Under the pieces are notes generated by a model. That model made no database searches and was not told the DNA's origin. It saw nothing but the letters and a program-made list of their open reading frames with translations. A DNA stretch of 64,000 nt from CAVTTH01 sp963737545 (GTDB lineage: Bacteria > Verrucomicrobiota > Verrucomicrobiia > Chthoniobacterales > UBA10450), in assembly GCA_963737545.1 (NCBI GenBank), contig CAVTTH010000001.1:558001-622000 (forward strand), read 5' to 3'. Shown here one piece after another: positions 32,757 through 41,365 of this stretch (position 1 is its first letter; every line of letters starts with the position of its first letter). The position numbers and the translations under genes are program-made.

Positions 32757-33162
32757 TGTCATCCCGAGCCGCGCAGACGGCGAGGGACCTCACCTACCCG
32801 TGTTGAAGAGCTTTTGCCCCAAGTCTTCCCACTTCGGATTTATCGTTCGCACTAACGCATTTTTCTTTTCGCGCCGCCATCCTTTTATTTCCTTTTCGCG
32901 CGCTATCGCATCGCGCGCTTCGGAAAAATTCTCGTAGTAGACAAGTCGATCCACTTTGTAGGTTTTCGTGAATCCTTTCACTGCGTGGTTTCGATGTTCC
33001 CAAACGCGACGCTCCAGGTTGTTCGTTACCCCGGTGTACAGAACAACTCGGCTGCGATTGGTCACCAGATAAACAAAGAAGGCTTTCATTCCGTGAATGA
33101 GGTCCACATTCGCTTCGCTCAGTGCAGGCTCTCTTTTTCCGTCTGCGCGGTTCGGAATGACA
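32757..33162. mobile_element. GIY-YIG gene enclosed by 24-bp inverted repeats
   Basis: The left end TGTCATCCCGAGCCGCG (32757-32780) and the reverse complement of the right end TGTCATTCCGAACCGCG (33139-33162) agree at 22 of 24 positions. The only gene inside is a minus-strand GIY-YIG protein. The layout resembles a small mobile or once-mobile element. Similar ends without a gene occur at 59391-59497, and a single end at 41009. Confidence 0.6.
32790..33089 (-). CDS. GIY-YIG nuclease family protein (UPF0213-like)
   Basis: A 99-residue stand-alone GIY-YIG domain. The motif appears as FFVYLVTNRSRVVLYTGVTNNLERRVWEHRN, so the first element is VYL and the second YTG. Further conserved parts are the catalytic Arg in NNLERRV, the Glu in YYENFSEARDAIAREKEIKGW, and the terminal INPKWEDL. 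Small proteins of this type are abundant in soil bacteria and often unassigned. ATG 33089 is chosen because the 28 upstream codons run into the inverted repeat. The gene lies within a pair of 24-bp inverted repeats, suggesting that it travels with them. Confidence 0.88.
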   Translation of the reverse strand: MKAFFVYLVTNRSRVVLYTGVTNNLERRVWEHRNHAVKGFTKTYKVDRLVYYENFSEARDAIAREKEIKGWRREKKNALVRTINPKWEDLGQKLFNTGR

Positions 33163-33204
33163 ACAGAGAGCACCCTCGCTCCTCACCGAGCCGACGCGCG
33201 CGCT

Positions 33205-34965
33205 CTAACTCAATACGACCGGTGTCTCGCTCACGATGGCCGCACGTCCGCTTTCGACTTCCGTTTCGGCCATTACCTCGTCGGTCTGGGTAACCCGCAC
33301 CACTTCCTCGATCGTCGTTTTGCCCTGCGCCACGCGGCGCCAGCCGTCTTGCCGCAAAGTTTCCATCCCCTGTGAAATGGCGCACTGTTTCATTTCGCCG
33401 CCATCGCGTTTCTGCATGATCAGTTTCTTCAGCGGCTCGGTCACGACGCAGATTTCATAAATGGCAAGCCGCCCTTGATAGCCGGTTTGCCGGCATTGAT
33501 CGCAACCGGTACCGCGCAGAAAACGCACGCCGAGCTCGCGCGGGAAGCTGATCTCGGCCAGATATTCCTTGGGGTATTCGACCATTTGCGCGCACTCCGG
33601 ACAAATCGTTCGGACGAGGCGCTGGGCGATAAATGCCTTTACGACTGAGGCGAGCAGAAACGGTTCGACATCCATGTCGAGCAAACGCGTGATCCCACCG
33701 ACCGCATCGTTGGTGTGCAGAGTGCTGAAAACAAGGTGGCCGGTCATGGCTGCGCGAATCGAGATATCAGCGGTTTCGACGTCGCGAATTTCACCAACCA
33801 TGACGACGTTCGGATCCTGCCGCAAAATGTGGCGCAAACCTTTGGCGAAGGTGAGATCGATTTCCGGTTTGACGTCGATCTGCGACACCCCCGGCAATCG
33901 ATATTCCACCGGCTCTTCGATCGTAATGATGCGGCGTTGGACCGAGTTGATGCTGCTGAGGAAGCAATAAAGCGACGTCGACTTGCCGCACCCGGTCGGG
34001 CCGGTCAGGAGGATGATGCCGTTAGGCTGCGCGAGAAGGTGCCGAATGGTGGTCGTCTGTTTCTCGCTCATATCGAGACGCTCGAACCCAAAATGCTGTT
34101 CGGTGCGACTGAGCAAACGCAAGCTGATCGATTCACCGTTGACGGTTGGAATGGTGGAAACGCGCACGTCGATGTTTTGCCCGCTGGCCTGCAAATTGAT
34201 CCGGCCGTCCTGCGGCAGACGGCGCTCGGCGATGTCCATGTGTGCCATCACTTTCAAGCGCGAGATGATGGCCGATTGGAGCAGGCGCAATTGCGGCGGC
34301 ACCGCGACTTCATGCAGAATTCCGTCGATTCGATAACGGATGCGCAAATCGTTTTCGAGCGGCTCGACGTGAATATCGGTCGCGCGTTCGACAATCGCTT
34401 CTCGAATGATTTGGTTGACGAATTTGACGACGGATGCTTCCGGATCGTCCGCATTCAGATCCGTGCTCGATTCAACGTCCTGCGAGAATTCAAAGGCGCG
34501 GTTAGTTTTGAGGATCTCGTCGAAGGTTTCTGCGCCGACGCCGTAGACCGTCTTCATCGCGCGCAAGATTTGTCCGCGCGGCACGAGCACCCACTCCGCC
34601 GGTTTCTTTAATAGTTGCGTGGCAAGTTGCCGGCCAACCGAATTAAAAAGATCGTAGGTGGCAAGCACGACCGCGTTTTCCTTTTCCTCAATCGGCAGAA
34701 TGTGATGCTGGAAAACGAAGCGGCTGGGCAAAAGCGAAAGTGTCTGACGATCGATCGCTTTCGCGTCGATCGAAACCACAGGCACGTGAAAGTAGTTTCC
34801 GATGGCGCTGAGAAAACGATGCTCGTCCACTTTGCCCGAGTCGAGCACCTGCGTGGTCCACGACCCGCCGTTGAGATTGGATGCGAGTTGCGCCGCTTCT
34901 TCCTGCGAAGCGACACCGCTCGCGAGCAGGAGATCGATTAGCGATTGACTGGCGGCAGCGCTCAT
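33205..34965 (-). CDS. gspE: Type II secretion/type IV pilus assembly ATPase (GspE/PilB)
   Basis: Cytoplasmic hexameric ATPase that powers pilus or pseudopilus assembly, 586 residues. An N-terminal MshEN-like domain covers about residues 1-150. The ATPase core has Walker A LLTGPTGCGKST, the Asp box TIEEPVEY, Walker B VGEIRDVETADIS and the His box TGHLVFSTLHTND. The zinc cysteines TICPEC and GCDQC follow, spaced as in GspE. An ATG at 34965 follows an in-frame TTG. A small secreted protein and a secretin gene lie upstream on the same strand. GspF and pseudopilins are absent here. Confidence 0.93.
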   Translation of the reverse strand: MSAAASQSLIDLLLASGVASQEEAAQLASNLNGGSWTTQVLDSGKVDEHRFLSAIGNYFHVPVVSIDAKAIDRQTLSLLPSRFVFQHHILPIEEKENAVVLATYDLFNSVGRQLATQLLKKPAEWVLVPRGQILRAMKTVYGVGAETFDEILKTNRAFEFSQDVESSTDLNADDPEASVVKFVNQIIREAIVERATDIHVEPLENDLRIRYRIDGILHEVAVPPQLRLLQSAIISRLKVMAHMDIAERRLPQDGRINLQASGQNIDVRVSTIPTVNGESISLRLLSRTEQHFGFERLDMSEKQTTTIRHLLAQPNGIILLTGPTGCGKSTSLYCFLSSINSVQRRIITIEEPVEYRLPGVSQIDVKPEIDLTFAKGLRHILRQDPNVVMVGEIRDVETADISIRAAMTGHLVFSTLHTNDAVGGITRLLDMDVEPFLLASVVKAFIAQRLVRTICPECAQMVEYPKEYLAEISFPRELGVRFLRGTGCDQCRQTGYQGRLAIYEICVVTEPLKKLIMQKRDGGEMKQCAISQGMETLRQDGWRRVAQGKTTIEEVVRVTQTDEVMAETEVESGRAAIVSETPVVLS

Positions 34966-34973
34966 TCCCAAAT

Positions 34974-35405
34974 CTAAGGCAAATGCAAAGCTCTTCGAAC
35001 TGGGACAGTCAAGGTGCCGGTCACATGCTGGGAGTAATTCTTTTGCATGTGTGCGATCGCGTCACTGACTTCATCGGAAAAAACTCCATCGATTGGGCCG
35101 CAATAGTAGCTCAGGCGACGCAAGGCCGTCTGGAGTGCGCCGACGTAAGCAGGATCCGAGGACAAGCTTCTACACGAGTGAAAATAGTAGTCGACACGGC
35201 ATGAGTAGCGCCGATCGAAGTCGGTTCGGTTGAGCGACGGGCTCTGGTGCAGCGGCCCAAATTCGTCTCGTGCAGCCAACGGATCCTCGGAGTGAAAGGG
35301 CGAATTAGCCCAAGGCGCATAAGACCAGAGCGAATCAGCCCGGGCGCAGATGGGCGAAAGGAAAAACAGAATTAGTGCGAGAATCAAAAGGCGGTTCATG
35401 GGCAT
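34974..35405 (-). CDS. Exported protein with peptidoglycan-binding-like C-terminus
   Basis: A 143-residue exported protein. Its signal peptide MNRLLILALILFFLSPICARA precedes a mature part with two to three Cys (RYSCRVDYYFHSCRSL, YYCGPIDG). The C-terminal 55 residues resemble a PG_binding_1 domain (ALQTALRRLSYYCGPIDGVFSDEVSDAIAHMQ). It lies between the secretin and gspE, with the gspE start just 9 bp downstream of its stop, so it may anchor the secretion machine to the cell wall. No named family beyond the domain can be given. Confidence 0.75.
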   Translation of the reverse strand: MPMNRLLILALILFFLSPICARADSLWSYAPWANSPFHSEDPLAARDEFGPLHQSPSLNRTDFDRRYSCRVDYYFHSCRSLSSDPAYVGALQTALRRLSYYCGPIDGVFSDEVSDAIAHMQKNYSQHVTGTLTVPVRRALHLP

Positions 35406-35411
35406 AAGAGG

Positions 35412-36131
35412 TTATTTCGACGGTGGAAGATCAGGCGGCGGCAGCTGTTTCCCATCGGCCAGCGGTGGGCAATCGGGGCAATCGTCCTGTTCCAGTTCAG
35501 GCCCGAAATGCGTCCGGTCCTCGTTCTTCTGGCGCAGGCGATGCAAGTCCAATTTCGTCAGGGATACTTCGGGCCGCATCAAAATAATCAGCTCTTGTCT
35601 AATCTTACTTCTGGTTGTGCTCCGGAAAAGCGCACCAACCACCGGGATGCGACTAAGAACCGGTATTCCGGTCCGATTGTCTTGCTTGTTATCCATGATC
35701 AGTCCGCCCAGAACAATCGTGGCGCCGTTCGGCGAAGATACGGTAGTGCGAATGTAACGTGTCGCAATATTCGGGATCGCATTGCCATCGACCACGGTGG
35801 AACCAGCCAGGCTGTCGATCTTTTGCAGGATATCGAGCGAGACTTCCTTCTCGGAGTTAATCAGCGGCACAACTTCGAGTTGAAGCGCGACTTTCTTGTA
35901 TTGGATATTTGATTGTTGGGCGATTCGTCCACCGACAACGTTTTGGTTCGAAGAAAGCGTACTAACAGGCACCGGGATTTCGGTGCCCGAAGCGATGATT
36001 GCCTTCTTGTTGTTGCTGGTGAAAACCATCGGCCGCGAAATCACCTTGAACTTCCCAGTCGAATCGAGCGCATGCACGATGGCCGCGAGGTAATTGCCGG
36101 CCGCGATGTAAACGTTCGTGCCGGTACCCAC
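35412..36131 (-). CDS. gspD: Secretin GspD, C-terminal part (after frameshift)
   Basis: Outer-membrane secretin pore domain, about 240 residues as an open frame from 36131. It contains VYIAAGNYLAAIVHALDSTGKFKVISRP, IASGTEIPVPVS, VALQLEVVPLINSEKEVSLDI, GATIVLGGLIMDN and IPVLSRIPVVGALF, all typical of the secretin domain. The tail is Pro/Cys-rich. Homology in this frame continues upstream of the ATG to about 36195 (ILDPARLVDFSRILQS), which shows that it is the direct continuation of the N-terminal frame. One missing base separates the two. This part has no signal peptide and cannot work alone. Confidence 0.8.
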   Translation of the reverse strand: MGTGTNVYIAAGNYLAAIVHALDSTGKFKVISRPMVFTSNNKKAIIASGTEIPVPVSTLSSNQNVVGGRIAQQSNIQYKKVALQLEVVPLINSEKEVSLDILQKIDSLAGSTVVDGNAIPNIATRYIRTTVSSPNGATIVLGGLIMDNKQDNRTGIPVLSRIPVVGALFRSTTRSKIRQELIILMRPEVSLTKLDLHRLRQKNEDRTHFGPELEQDDCPDCPPLADGKQLPPPDLPPSK

Positions 36132-37735
36132 ACTTTGGAGAATCCGACTGAAATCAACAAGCCTGGCAGGATCGAGAATTGGCGGAGCGGGTTGGGTTCC
36201 GTATCGCTGGTTGGCGGAGGAGTAGGAATTGGGAGGGGCGCGCCGGTGTTGCGCGAAATGCCCACCACCTTGTTGTTGTACTTGGCAAAGTAATCGAGTC
36301 CGAAGTCTTCGTCGTTGTTCAGGGACAACTCCCCAATCACGGTACTGAGCGCAACCTGTGGCGAGCTGATATCCATTTCGTCGAGAATCTTTTCCACCTT
36401 TACGACGACTTCCCGATTGCCGAGAACGATGATCGAGTTCGAACGCTGGTCCGCGATGATCTTGGCATTGCCGATCGTGACCGCCTTCGGCGCGGTATCG
36501 ACCGGCTGCGTCGAAAGCTCTTCGGAGACGTTCAGACTGCCTCCTTGAGATGTGTTGTCGTTACCGGTGTACGGATTGTTCGCGTTGGTATTATTGCGCC
36601 GCTGCTGGTTCTGCTGCTGCTGCTGATTTTGCTGAGGATTGGCCGCGTTCGCGCCAGCTCCCTCTTCCATTCCCGGTTCGGTCAGGGCCTGGACCAGCAC
36701 CGGGAGGACATCGTTCGCGGAAATGTAGCGCAGCGGCCGCGTCACCGGCTTGGCAAACTCGACATTGGCGTCGAATTCCGCGATCAGCTTCCGAATAAAT
36801 GGGATGTTTACCGGCCGCGTGATGACATGAATCCGGTTCGTGCGCACATCCGCGGCCAGCTTGATTTTTCCGACGATGACAGACTCTTCGGAAAGCGCGG
36901 TCAACGCGCCGATGTCGTTCTCGGCCTGGACCTGTTGAGGCACCGGGACCGGAACCCGATTGCCGGGACGAATGCCACCCGGATACGTCACCCCGCCCTG
37001 CTGCTGCTGGTTCTTTTCGAAGATGTCTTTTAGCATGTCGACCACCTTGGCGGCATCGGCACGTTCGAGCTTGATGAATTCGCTAACGACCTCGGCCGGC
37101 GGGATGTCAACCTGAGCGACGATCTTGGCCAACTTCCGGACCACCCCCGAACTTTCGGTCACGAGCAAGCTGGAAGATTTTTGGAGCGCGAAAACTGATG
37201 CGTAGGTGTGTCCCCCGCCGAGATACTGGATCAGCACCTGCTGGAGCTCCACCGGGTCCGCGTAATTCAGCTTGAAGAGATAACTGATCGTTTGCTCCCC
37301 GTCCGGGATATCCGCCTCGTCAGATATGATCGGTACCGGAGCGACGCGCGGATTTTTCCCCAGGCCGATCACGTCCATGGTGTCCTTGTCGACCGGGACG
37401 AGCGAAAATCCATTGAGCGCCAGATTCATTTCAATGAGCTTGATCGCTTCTTCGCGCGGGAGGGGCTTGGCGATGAAAATGTTGACCTTCCCCTGCACGC
37501 CATTATCCATGACGAGTTTCTTGCCGGTGAGCTGCTCGTAAATATGGAGAACATCCGCGACGTCGCTGTTCGGATATTGCAGCGTGACGTCGTCCTGTCC
37601 CGGCGCCGGAGCGACCTGGGCAGGAACGCGGGGCGGTGCCGGACGGGCGTCGGCAGGTTTCGGCGCCGTACCCTGGCCGAGACCAGGAATGGCCAAAGCC
37701 AGGAGCACGACGACGAAGGACGAATTTCGAAGCAC
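36041..37735 (-). CDS. gspD: Secretin GspD, N-terminal part (before frameshift)
   Basis: Type II secretion/type IV pilus secretin. A signal peptide (SSFVVVLLALAIPGLG) precedes N0 (VTLQYPNSDVADVLHIYEQLTGKKLVMDN) and the N1-N3 ring domains (ISYLFKLNYADPVELQQVL, EFIKLERADAAKVVDMLKDIF, LRYISANDVLPVLVQAL). A Gln/Asn-rich linker (residues about 385-420) and the start of the secretin domain (VALSTVIGELSLNNDEDFGLDYF) follow. From about residue 520 the frame loses homology (VWVPARTFTSRP), because a single base is missing near 36165-36215. The correct continuation is the overlapping frame ending at 35412. The intact product would be about 775 residues. Confidence 0.85.
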   Translation of the reverse strand: MLRNSSFVVVLLALAIPGLGQGTAPKPADARPAPPRVPAQVAPAPGQDDVTLQYPNSDVADVLHIYEQLTGKKLVMDNGVQGKVNIFIAKPLPREEAIKLIEMNLALNGFSLVPVDKDTMDVIGLGKNPRVAPVPIISDEADIPDGEQTISYLFKLNYADPVELQQVLIQYLGGGHTYASVFALQKSSSLLVTESSGVVRKLAKIVAQVDIPPAEVVSEFIKLERADAAKVVDMLKDIFEKNQQQQGGVTYPGGIRPGNRVPVPVPQQVQAENDIGALTALSEESVIVGKIKLAADVRTNRIHVITRPVNIPFIRKLIAEFDANVEFAKPVTRPLRYISANDVLPVLVQALTEPGMEEGAGANAANPQQNQQQQQNQQRRNNTNANNPYTGNDNTSQGGSLNVSEELSTQPVDTAPKAVTIGNAKIIADQRSNSIIVLGNREVVVKVEKILDEMDISSPQVALSTVIGELSLNNDEDFGLDYFAKYNNKVVGISRNTGAPLPIPTPPPTSDTEPNPLRQFSILPGLLISVGFSKVWVPARTFTSRPAITSRPSCMRSIRLGSSR

Positions 37736-38044
37736 GGGGTTATCTACTGGTTCATGAGAGCGGGGTCAACCTGTTCCCACGGCTATAGCGTAGAATCGGG
37801 ATGACACGATTCGGTCCAGAGATAAGCAGGAATCACGCGATGCGACCGAATCCCCATCATAACTTTGACCGCCAATCCTAACCACTGGAAACGACAAGCC
37901 GAACCCGCCGTTACCAGAAATCGGAATCATGTTGGTGTGAAATTTCGTCTCCGAAGCATGTTCGACTTTGGTCGGATCACTTGGGGCCGCAGTTGACATT
38001 GAGTCTTGCTGAAGTTGAGTCGCATAAGGGAAGATCGCCTGTAC

Positions 38045-38245
38045 ATGAAAACCGAAGTATTTGTTTGCGATCAGTGCGGGGCACGAACCCGCCTGAATGA
38101 GGCCAAGCGGCATTGGTGCGAGGTTTGTTCTTCAGACGGGCCGGTCGAGCTGCGACCAGCGCGAAACAAGAAGCCATTGGGAATCGCCAGTAGTGAAACG
38201 CCCTCCCGCCCAGTGGAGTTTCAGACGCGACCCTACCACCAATAG
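38045..38245 (+). CDS. Small zinc-ribbon-like protein
   Basis: A 66-residue frame with two CxxC knuckles (VCDQCGARTRLNEAKRHWCEVCSS), spaced as in zinc ribbons, followed by a polar tail. ATG 38045 is preferred over the longer frame from 38006. There is no clear ribosome site, and no partner gene overlaps. The knuckle spacing argues for a real protein, but the family is not recognised. The flanks 37740-38040 and 38250-38435 hold no convincing gene. Confidence 0.5.
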   Translation: MKTEVFVCDQCGARTRLNEAKRHWCEVCSSDGPVELRPARNKKPLGIASSETPSRPVEFQTRPYHQ

Positions 38246-38439
38246 CTGCCACCGCTCTGGCCACTGGCTCGTTCGCGAGCGTTTGCGGCGGCGCAGGGAT
38301 GGCGATGGCCCGCGTCACGGAATAACGTCCGCGCTGGCCCACGTTATGCGACAACGATCAACCGTCATGCTCGCCCGACAGAAAAGTTGCCGCGCGGAAT
38401 TTTCCTGACAAACTCTCGCCGCCGCTTCATCGCCGTTCC

Positions 38440-40995
38440 ATGCCGAATTACCAGATTTACAATGTGATTCCGACTCTGCCGGCGGAGCTGGAGCCGCTGC
38501 GCGAGATGGTTTTCAATTTGTGGTGGACGTGGGAGCCCTCCGCCCGCCGGCTTTTCCGGCACCTCGACCCTGAGCTATGGAATCGGACCAATCACAATCC
38601 GGTTCGGATGCTTCAGCTGTCGCGCCAGGCCCGTCTCGTCGAAGTCGCGCACGACAAAAATTTCCTACGGGAATTGAAGGATGTTTACGAAGCCTTTCGC
38701 CGTTATCTCTGGCAGGAGGGCACCTACGGAAAAACCGGCCCCGCCAGCGAGATCAAGAAACCGATCGCCTATTTTTCGGCTGAGTTCGGTTTTCACGAAT
38801 CGATTCCGAATTATTCCGGCGGCCTCGGCATTCTCGCGGGCGATCATTGCAAATCCGCCAGCGATCTTGATCTCAACTTTGTCGCCATCGGGTTGCTCTA
38901 TCGCCACGGATATTTCAAACAGCAGATCGACAAGGAGGGCACGCAACAGGCGGTCAATCTTAATCAGAATTTTCACCATCTTCCCATCCGCGAAGTCCGC
39001 CGCAACGATGCGAATTTGCTCATCTCCGTTGGAATTCTTGACCGCGAAGTATTCGCAAAAATCTGGGAGCTCCACGTTGGCCGCGTCACCCTTTACCTGC
39101 TCGACACCGACATCCCGGAAAACAGCGCGGAAGATCGGTTGATCACGGCGGAGCTTTACGGTGGCGACCTCGAAATGCGGATGCGCCAGGAAATGGTGCT
39201 CGGCATCGGCGGGGTGAAAGCCCTCAGCGCACTCGGGATCGAGGCGGAAGTGTTTCACATGAACGAAGGCCACTCCGCTTTTCTGTCGCTGGAAAGAATC
39301 AGGCTGGAAGTGGTGCAGCAGAATCTCGATTTTTATTCCGCGCTTCAGGTCGTGGCGGCGGCCAATGTGTTCACCACCCACACGCCGGTGCCGGCCGGGA
39401 ACGACGCGTTCCCGCGCGAGATGATGAAGAAATATTTCGGCGATTTTGCCACGCAGTTGCAGATCCCGTTCGACGAACTTTTTCGCTTCGGTCAAACGAG
39501 CGTGGACCCGCAGTCGGCATTCAGCATGACGATTCTCGCCTTGCGCATGAGCCGCCACGCCAATGGCGTGAGCAAACTCCACGGCGAAGTGAGCCAGACT
39601 CTCTGGAAAGACGTTTGGGCGGGCGTGCCGGTGCACGAAGTCCCGATCACCAGCATTACCAATGGCATTCACACCAAGACGTGGATGGCACCGGAGTTCT
39701 CCGCCCTCTACACGAAATTTCTCGGCGATTGGGAGGAGCATCAGACCGAACCGGAATTTTGGCGGGGCGTCATCCACATTCCCGACGCCCAGCTTTGGGA
39801 GACCCACCAAAAACTGAAACTGCGTCTCGTCGAGTTTGTCCGCGAGCGCGTCCGGCTCGCGCGCGAGCGCGTCGGCGAATCTCCCGAATCGATCCGCAAC
39901 GCCAATCGGGTCCTCGATCCCGAGATTCTGACGATCGGTTTTGCGCGGCGATTCGCGACTTACAAGCGTGGCGCACTTTTGTTCAGCGACCGCGACCGGC
40001 TTTACCGGTTGCTTAACGACAGCACCCGGCCAGTGCAATTCATTTTCGCGGGGAAAGCGCATCCACAGGACGAAGGCGGCAAAGCGCTCATCCAGCAAGT
40101 TTACAAAATCAGCCGCGAAGCCGGGTTCGAAAATCGAGTGGTGTTCGTGGAGGATTACGACACCTACATTGCGCGCCGCCTCGTTCAGGGCGTCGATCTT
40201 TGGCTCAACAATCCGTTGCGCCTGCTCGAAGCCAGCGGCACGAGCGGGATGAAATTGCCACCGAACGGCGGGCTCAACCTCAGCGTTCTCGATGGCTGGT
40301 GGTGCGAAAGTTACAACGGCAATAATGGCTGGGCCATCGGGGCCGAGATCAAAGATGGCACCTCGGAATTTCAGGGCGAGGTGGATTCCGGCAGCCTTTA
40401 TCAGTTGCTCGAAAACCAGATCATTCCCCTCTACTACGCGAAGCCCGACGGCAAACTTCCACTCGCCTGGCTACAGTTGATGCGCGAGTCGATCCATAGC
40501 GTTACGCCGGTTTTCAACACGCATCGCATGGTGAAAGAATACACCGAGCGCCTCTACCTCCCCGCCGCCCGAGCTCACGCGGAATTCGCGCGCGAGGGCG
40601 GCAACGCCGCCCGGGAACTCAGCCACTGGAAAGCGCGGATGCGAAAGGATTGGCCGCAGGTCCGCATTTCCGACGTGCAAATTGGAAATCCCGATCGGCA
40701 AAGCATCGCGGTCGGCGATTCATTGCAGATCAGCGCGAAAGTCCATCTCGGCGCGGTCGATCCTAAACATGTGCGTGTGGAAGTGTATCACGGCGAAGCC
40801 GAGAACGGCGGAATCCGAAATCCCACGGTCACGGTTCTCGATCAAAGCAATCCGACGGAGGGCGAGGGCTGTTATCTTTACCAGGGATCAGTGCCCGCGT
40901 CGGACAGCGGCACCTACGGCTTCAGCGTGCGCGTTGTTCCGACGCATCCGCATCTGATGCAGATGCACGAGCTGCGATTGATCGCGTGGTCGTAA
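38440..40995 (+). CDS. glgP: Alpha-glucan (glycogen/maltodextrin) phosphorylase
   Basis: PLP-dependent phosphorylase releasing glucose 1-phosphate from glycogen or maltodextrin, 851 residues, of the TIGR02094 short type. It opens with an N-terminal DUF3417-like part (LREMVFNLWWTWEPSARRLF). It then has AYFSAEFGFHESIPNYSGGLGILAGDHCKSASDL, EVFHMNEGHSAFLSLERIR and TTHTPVPAGNDAFP. SITNGIHTKTWM and the PLP-lysine segment LEASGTSGMKLPPNGGLNLSVLDGWW follow. The C-terminal about 120 residues form an Ig-like domain (VRISDVQIGNPDRQSI onward). It is a monocistronic gene with a short repeat end downstream. Confidence 0.95.
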   Translation: MPNYQIYNVIPTLPAELEPLREMVFNLWWTWEPSARRLFRHLDPELWNRTNHNPVRMLQLSRQARLVEVAHDKNFLRELKDVYEAFRRYLWQEGTYGKTGPASEIKKPIAYFSAEFGFHESIPNYSGGLGILAGDHCKSASDLDLNFVAIGLLYRHGYFKQQIDKEGTQQAVNLNQNFHHLPIREVRRNDANLLISVGILDREVFAKIWELHVGRVTLYLLDTDIPENSAEDRLITAELYGGDLEMRMRQEMVLGIGGVKALSALGIEAEVFHMNEGHSAFLSLERIRLEVVQQNLDFYSALQVVAAANVFTTHTPVPAGNDAFPREMMKKYFGDFATQLQIPFDELFRFGQTSVDPQSAFSMTILALRMSRHANGVSKLHGEVSQTLWKDVWAGVPVHEVPITSITNGIHTKTWMAPEFSALYTKFLGDWEEHQTEPEFWRGVIHIPDAQLWETHQKLKLRLVEFVRERVRLARERVGESPESIRNANRVLDPEILTIGFARRFATYKRGALLFSDRDRLYRLLNDSTRPVQFIFAGKAHPQDEGGKALIQQVYKISREAGFENRVVFVEDYDTYIARRLVQGVDLWLNNPLRLLEASGTSGMKLPPNGGLNLSVLDGWWCESYNGNNGWAIGAEIKDGTSEFQGEVDSGSLYQLLENQIIPLYYAKPDGKLPLAWLQLMRESIHSVTPVFNTHRMVKEYTERLYLPAARAHAEFAREGGNAARELSHWKARMRKDWPQVRISDVQIGNPDRQSIAVGDSLQISAKVHLGAVDPKHVRVEVYHGEAENGGIRNPTVTVLDQSNPTEGEGCYLYQGSVPASDSGTYGFSVRVVPTHPHLMQMHELRLIAWS

Positions 40996-41008
40996 GCGTT
41001 CCTTGCTT

Positions 41009-41050
41009 GTCATCCTGAACCCCGAATGCTGTCGGGGTGAAGGACCCCTC
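41009..41050 (+). repeat. Single GTCATCCTGAAC repeat end with hairpin
   Basis: GTCATCCTGAACCCCGA is followed by a hairpin ACCCCGA/TCGGGGT and AAGGACCCCTCC. The start matches the ends of the elements at 32757 and 59391 (GTCATYCYGARC). No second inverted end is visible nearby. Confidence 0.55.
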
Positions 41051-41116
41051 CTCTGAAGCGCGCGTCCCGTTAGGCGATTAGTGCGATCTTAGCAGCGAGC
41101 GGGAGAATTCCGATCT

Positions 41117-41171
41117 TGTAGGGGAAGGCGTTGCCTTCCCGCAATACAGGGAAGCTGACACTTCCCCTACA
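41117..41171. repeat. TGTAGGGGAAG hairpin repeat, copy 1
   Basis: 55 bp with inverted ends TGTAGGGGAAG and CTTCCCCTACA. Each end is part of a smaller hairpin (GGGAAGGCGTTGCCTTCCC; GGGAAGCTGACACTTCCC). Three further copies lie in the window. Confidence 0.85.
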
Positions 41172-41192
41172 ATTTTCCACCCGTGGCGTCGC

Positions 41193-41219
41193 TGTAGCCG
41201 CCGCACAGGCGCGGTTACG
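41193..41219. repeat. TGTAGCCGC hairpin repeat, short copy
   Basis: TGTAGCCGC and GCGCGGTTAC form an imperfect inverted repeat directly after copy 1 of the TGTAGGGGAAG element. A longer copy follows at 41307. Confidence 0.6.
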
Positions 41220-41225
41220 AGAAAT

Positions 41226-41285
41226 TGTAGGGGAAGGCGTTGCCTTCCCGCAATATGGTTAGGGAAGCTGGCAGCTTCCCCTACA
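41226..41285. repeat. TGTAGGGGAAG hairpin repeat, copy 2
   Basis: 60 bp with the same inverted ends as copy 1 and a nearly identical left half. Copies 1 and 2 with their following TGTAGCCGC element form a direct repeat of a composite unit of about 110-135 bp. The whole intergenic stretch 40996-41365 consists of repeats and holds no gene. Confidence 0.85.
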
Positions 41286-41306
41286 GTTCTCCATTCGCGG
41301 CTCTGC

Positions 41307-41360
41307 TGTAGCCGCGGCGCTGTGCGCCGCGTGCGCGCGCTTCGCAGAGGCGCGGCTACA
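41307..41360. repeat. TGTAGCCGC hairpin repeat, long copy
   Basis: TGTAGCCGCGGCGC and GCGCGGCTACA are inverted ends around a GC-rich centre (CTGTGCGCCGCGTGCGCGC) that folds on itself. It lies a few bases downstream of the dop stop codon and may serve as its 3-prime hairpin. Confidence 0.7.
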
Positions 41361-41365
41361 ACCGA

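Noticed and set aside
37766..38113. Minus-strand frame after the secretin start, about 80-115 codons
   Set aside because: No recognised motif, no ribosome site, and partly overlapped by the better supported zinc-ribbon frame on the other strand.
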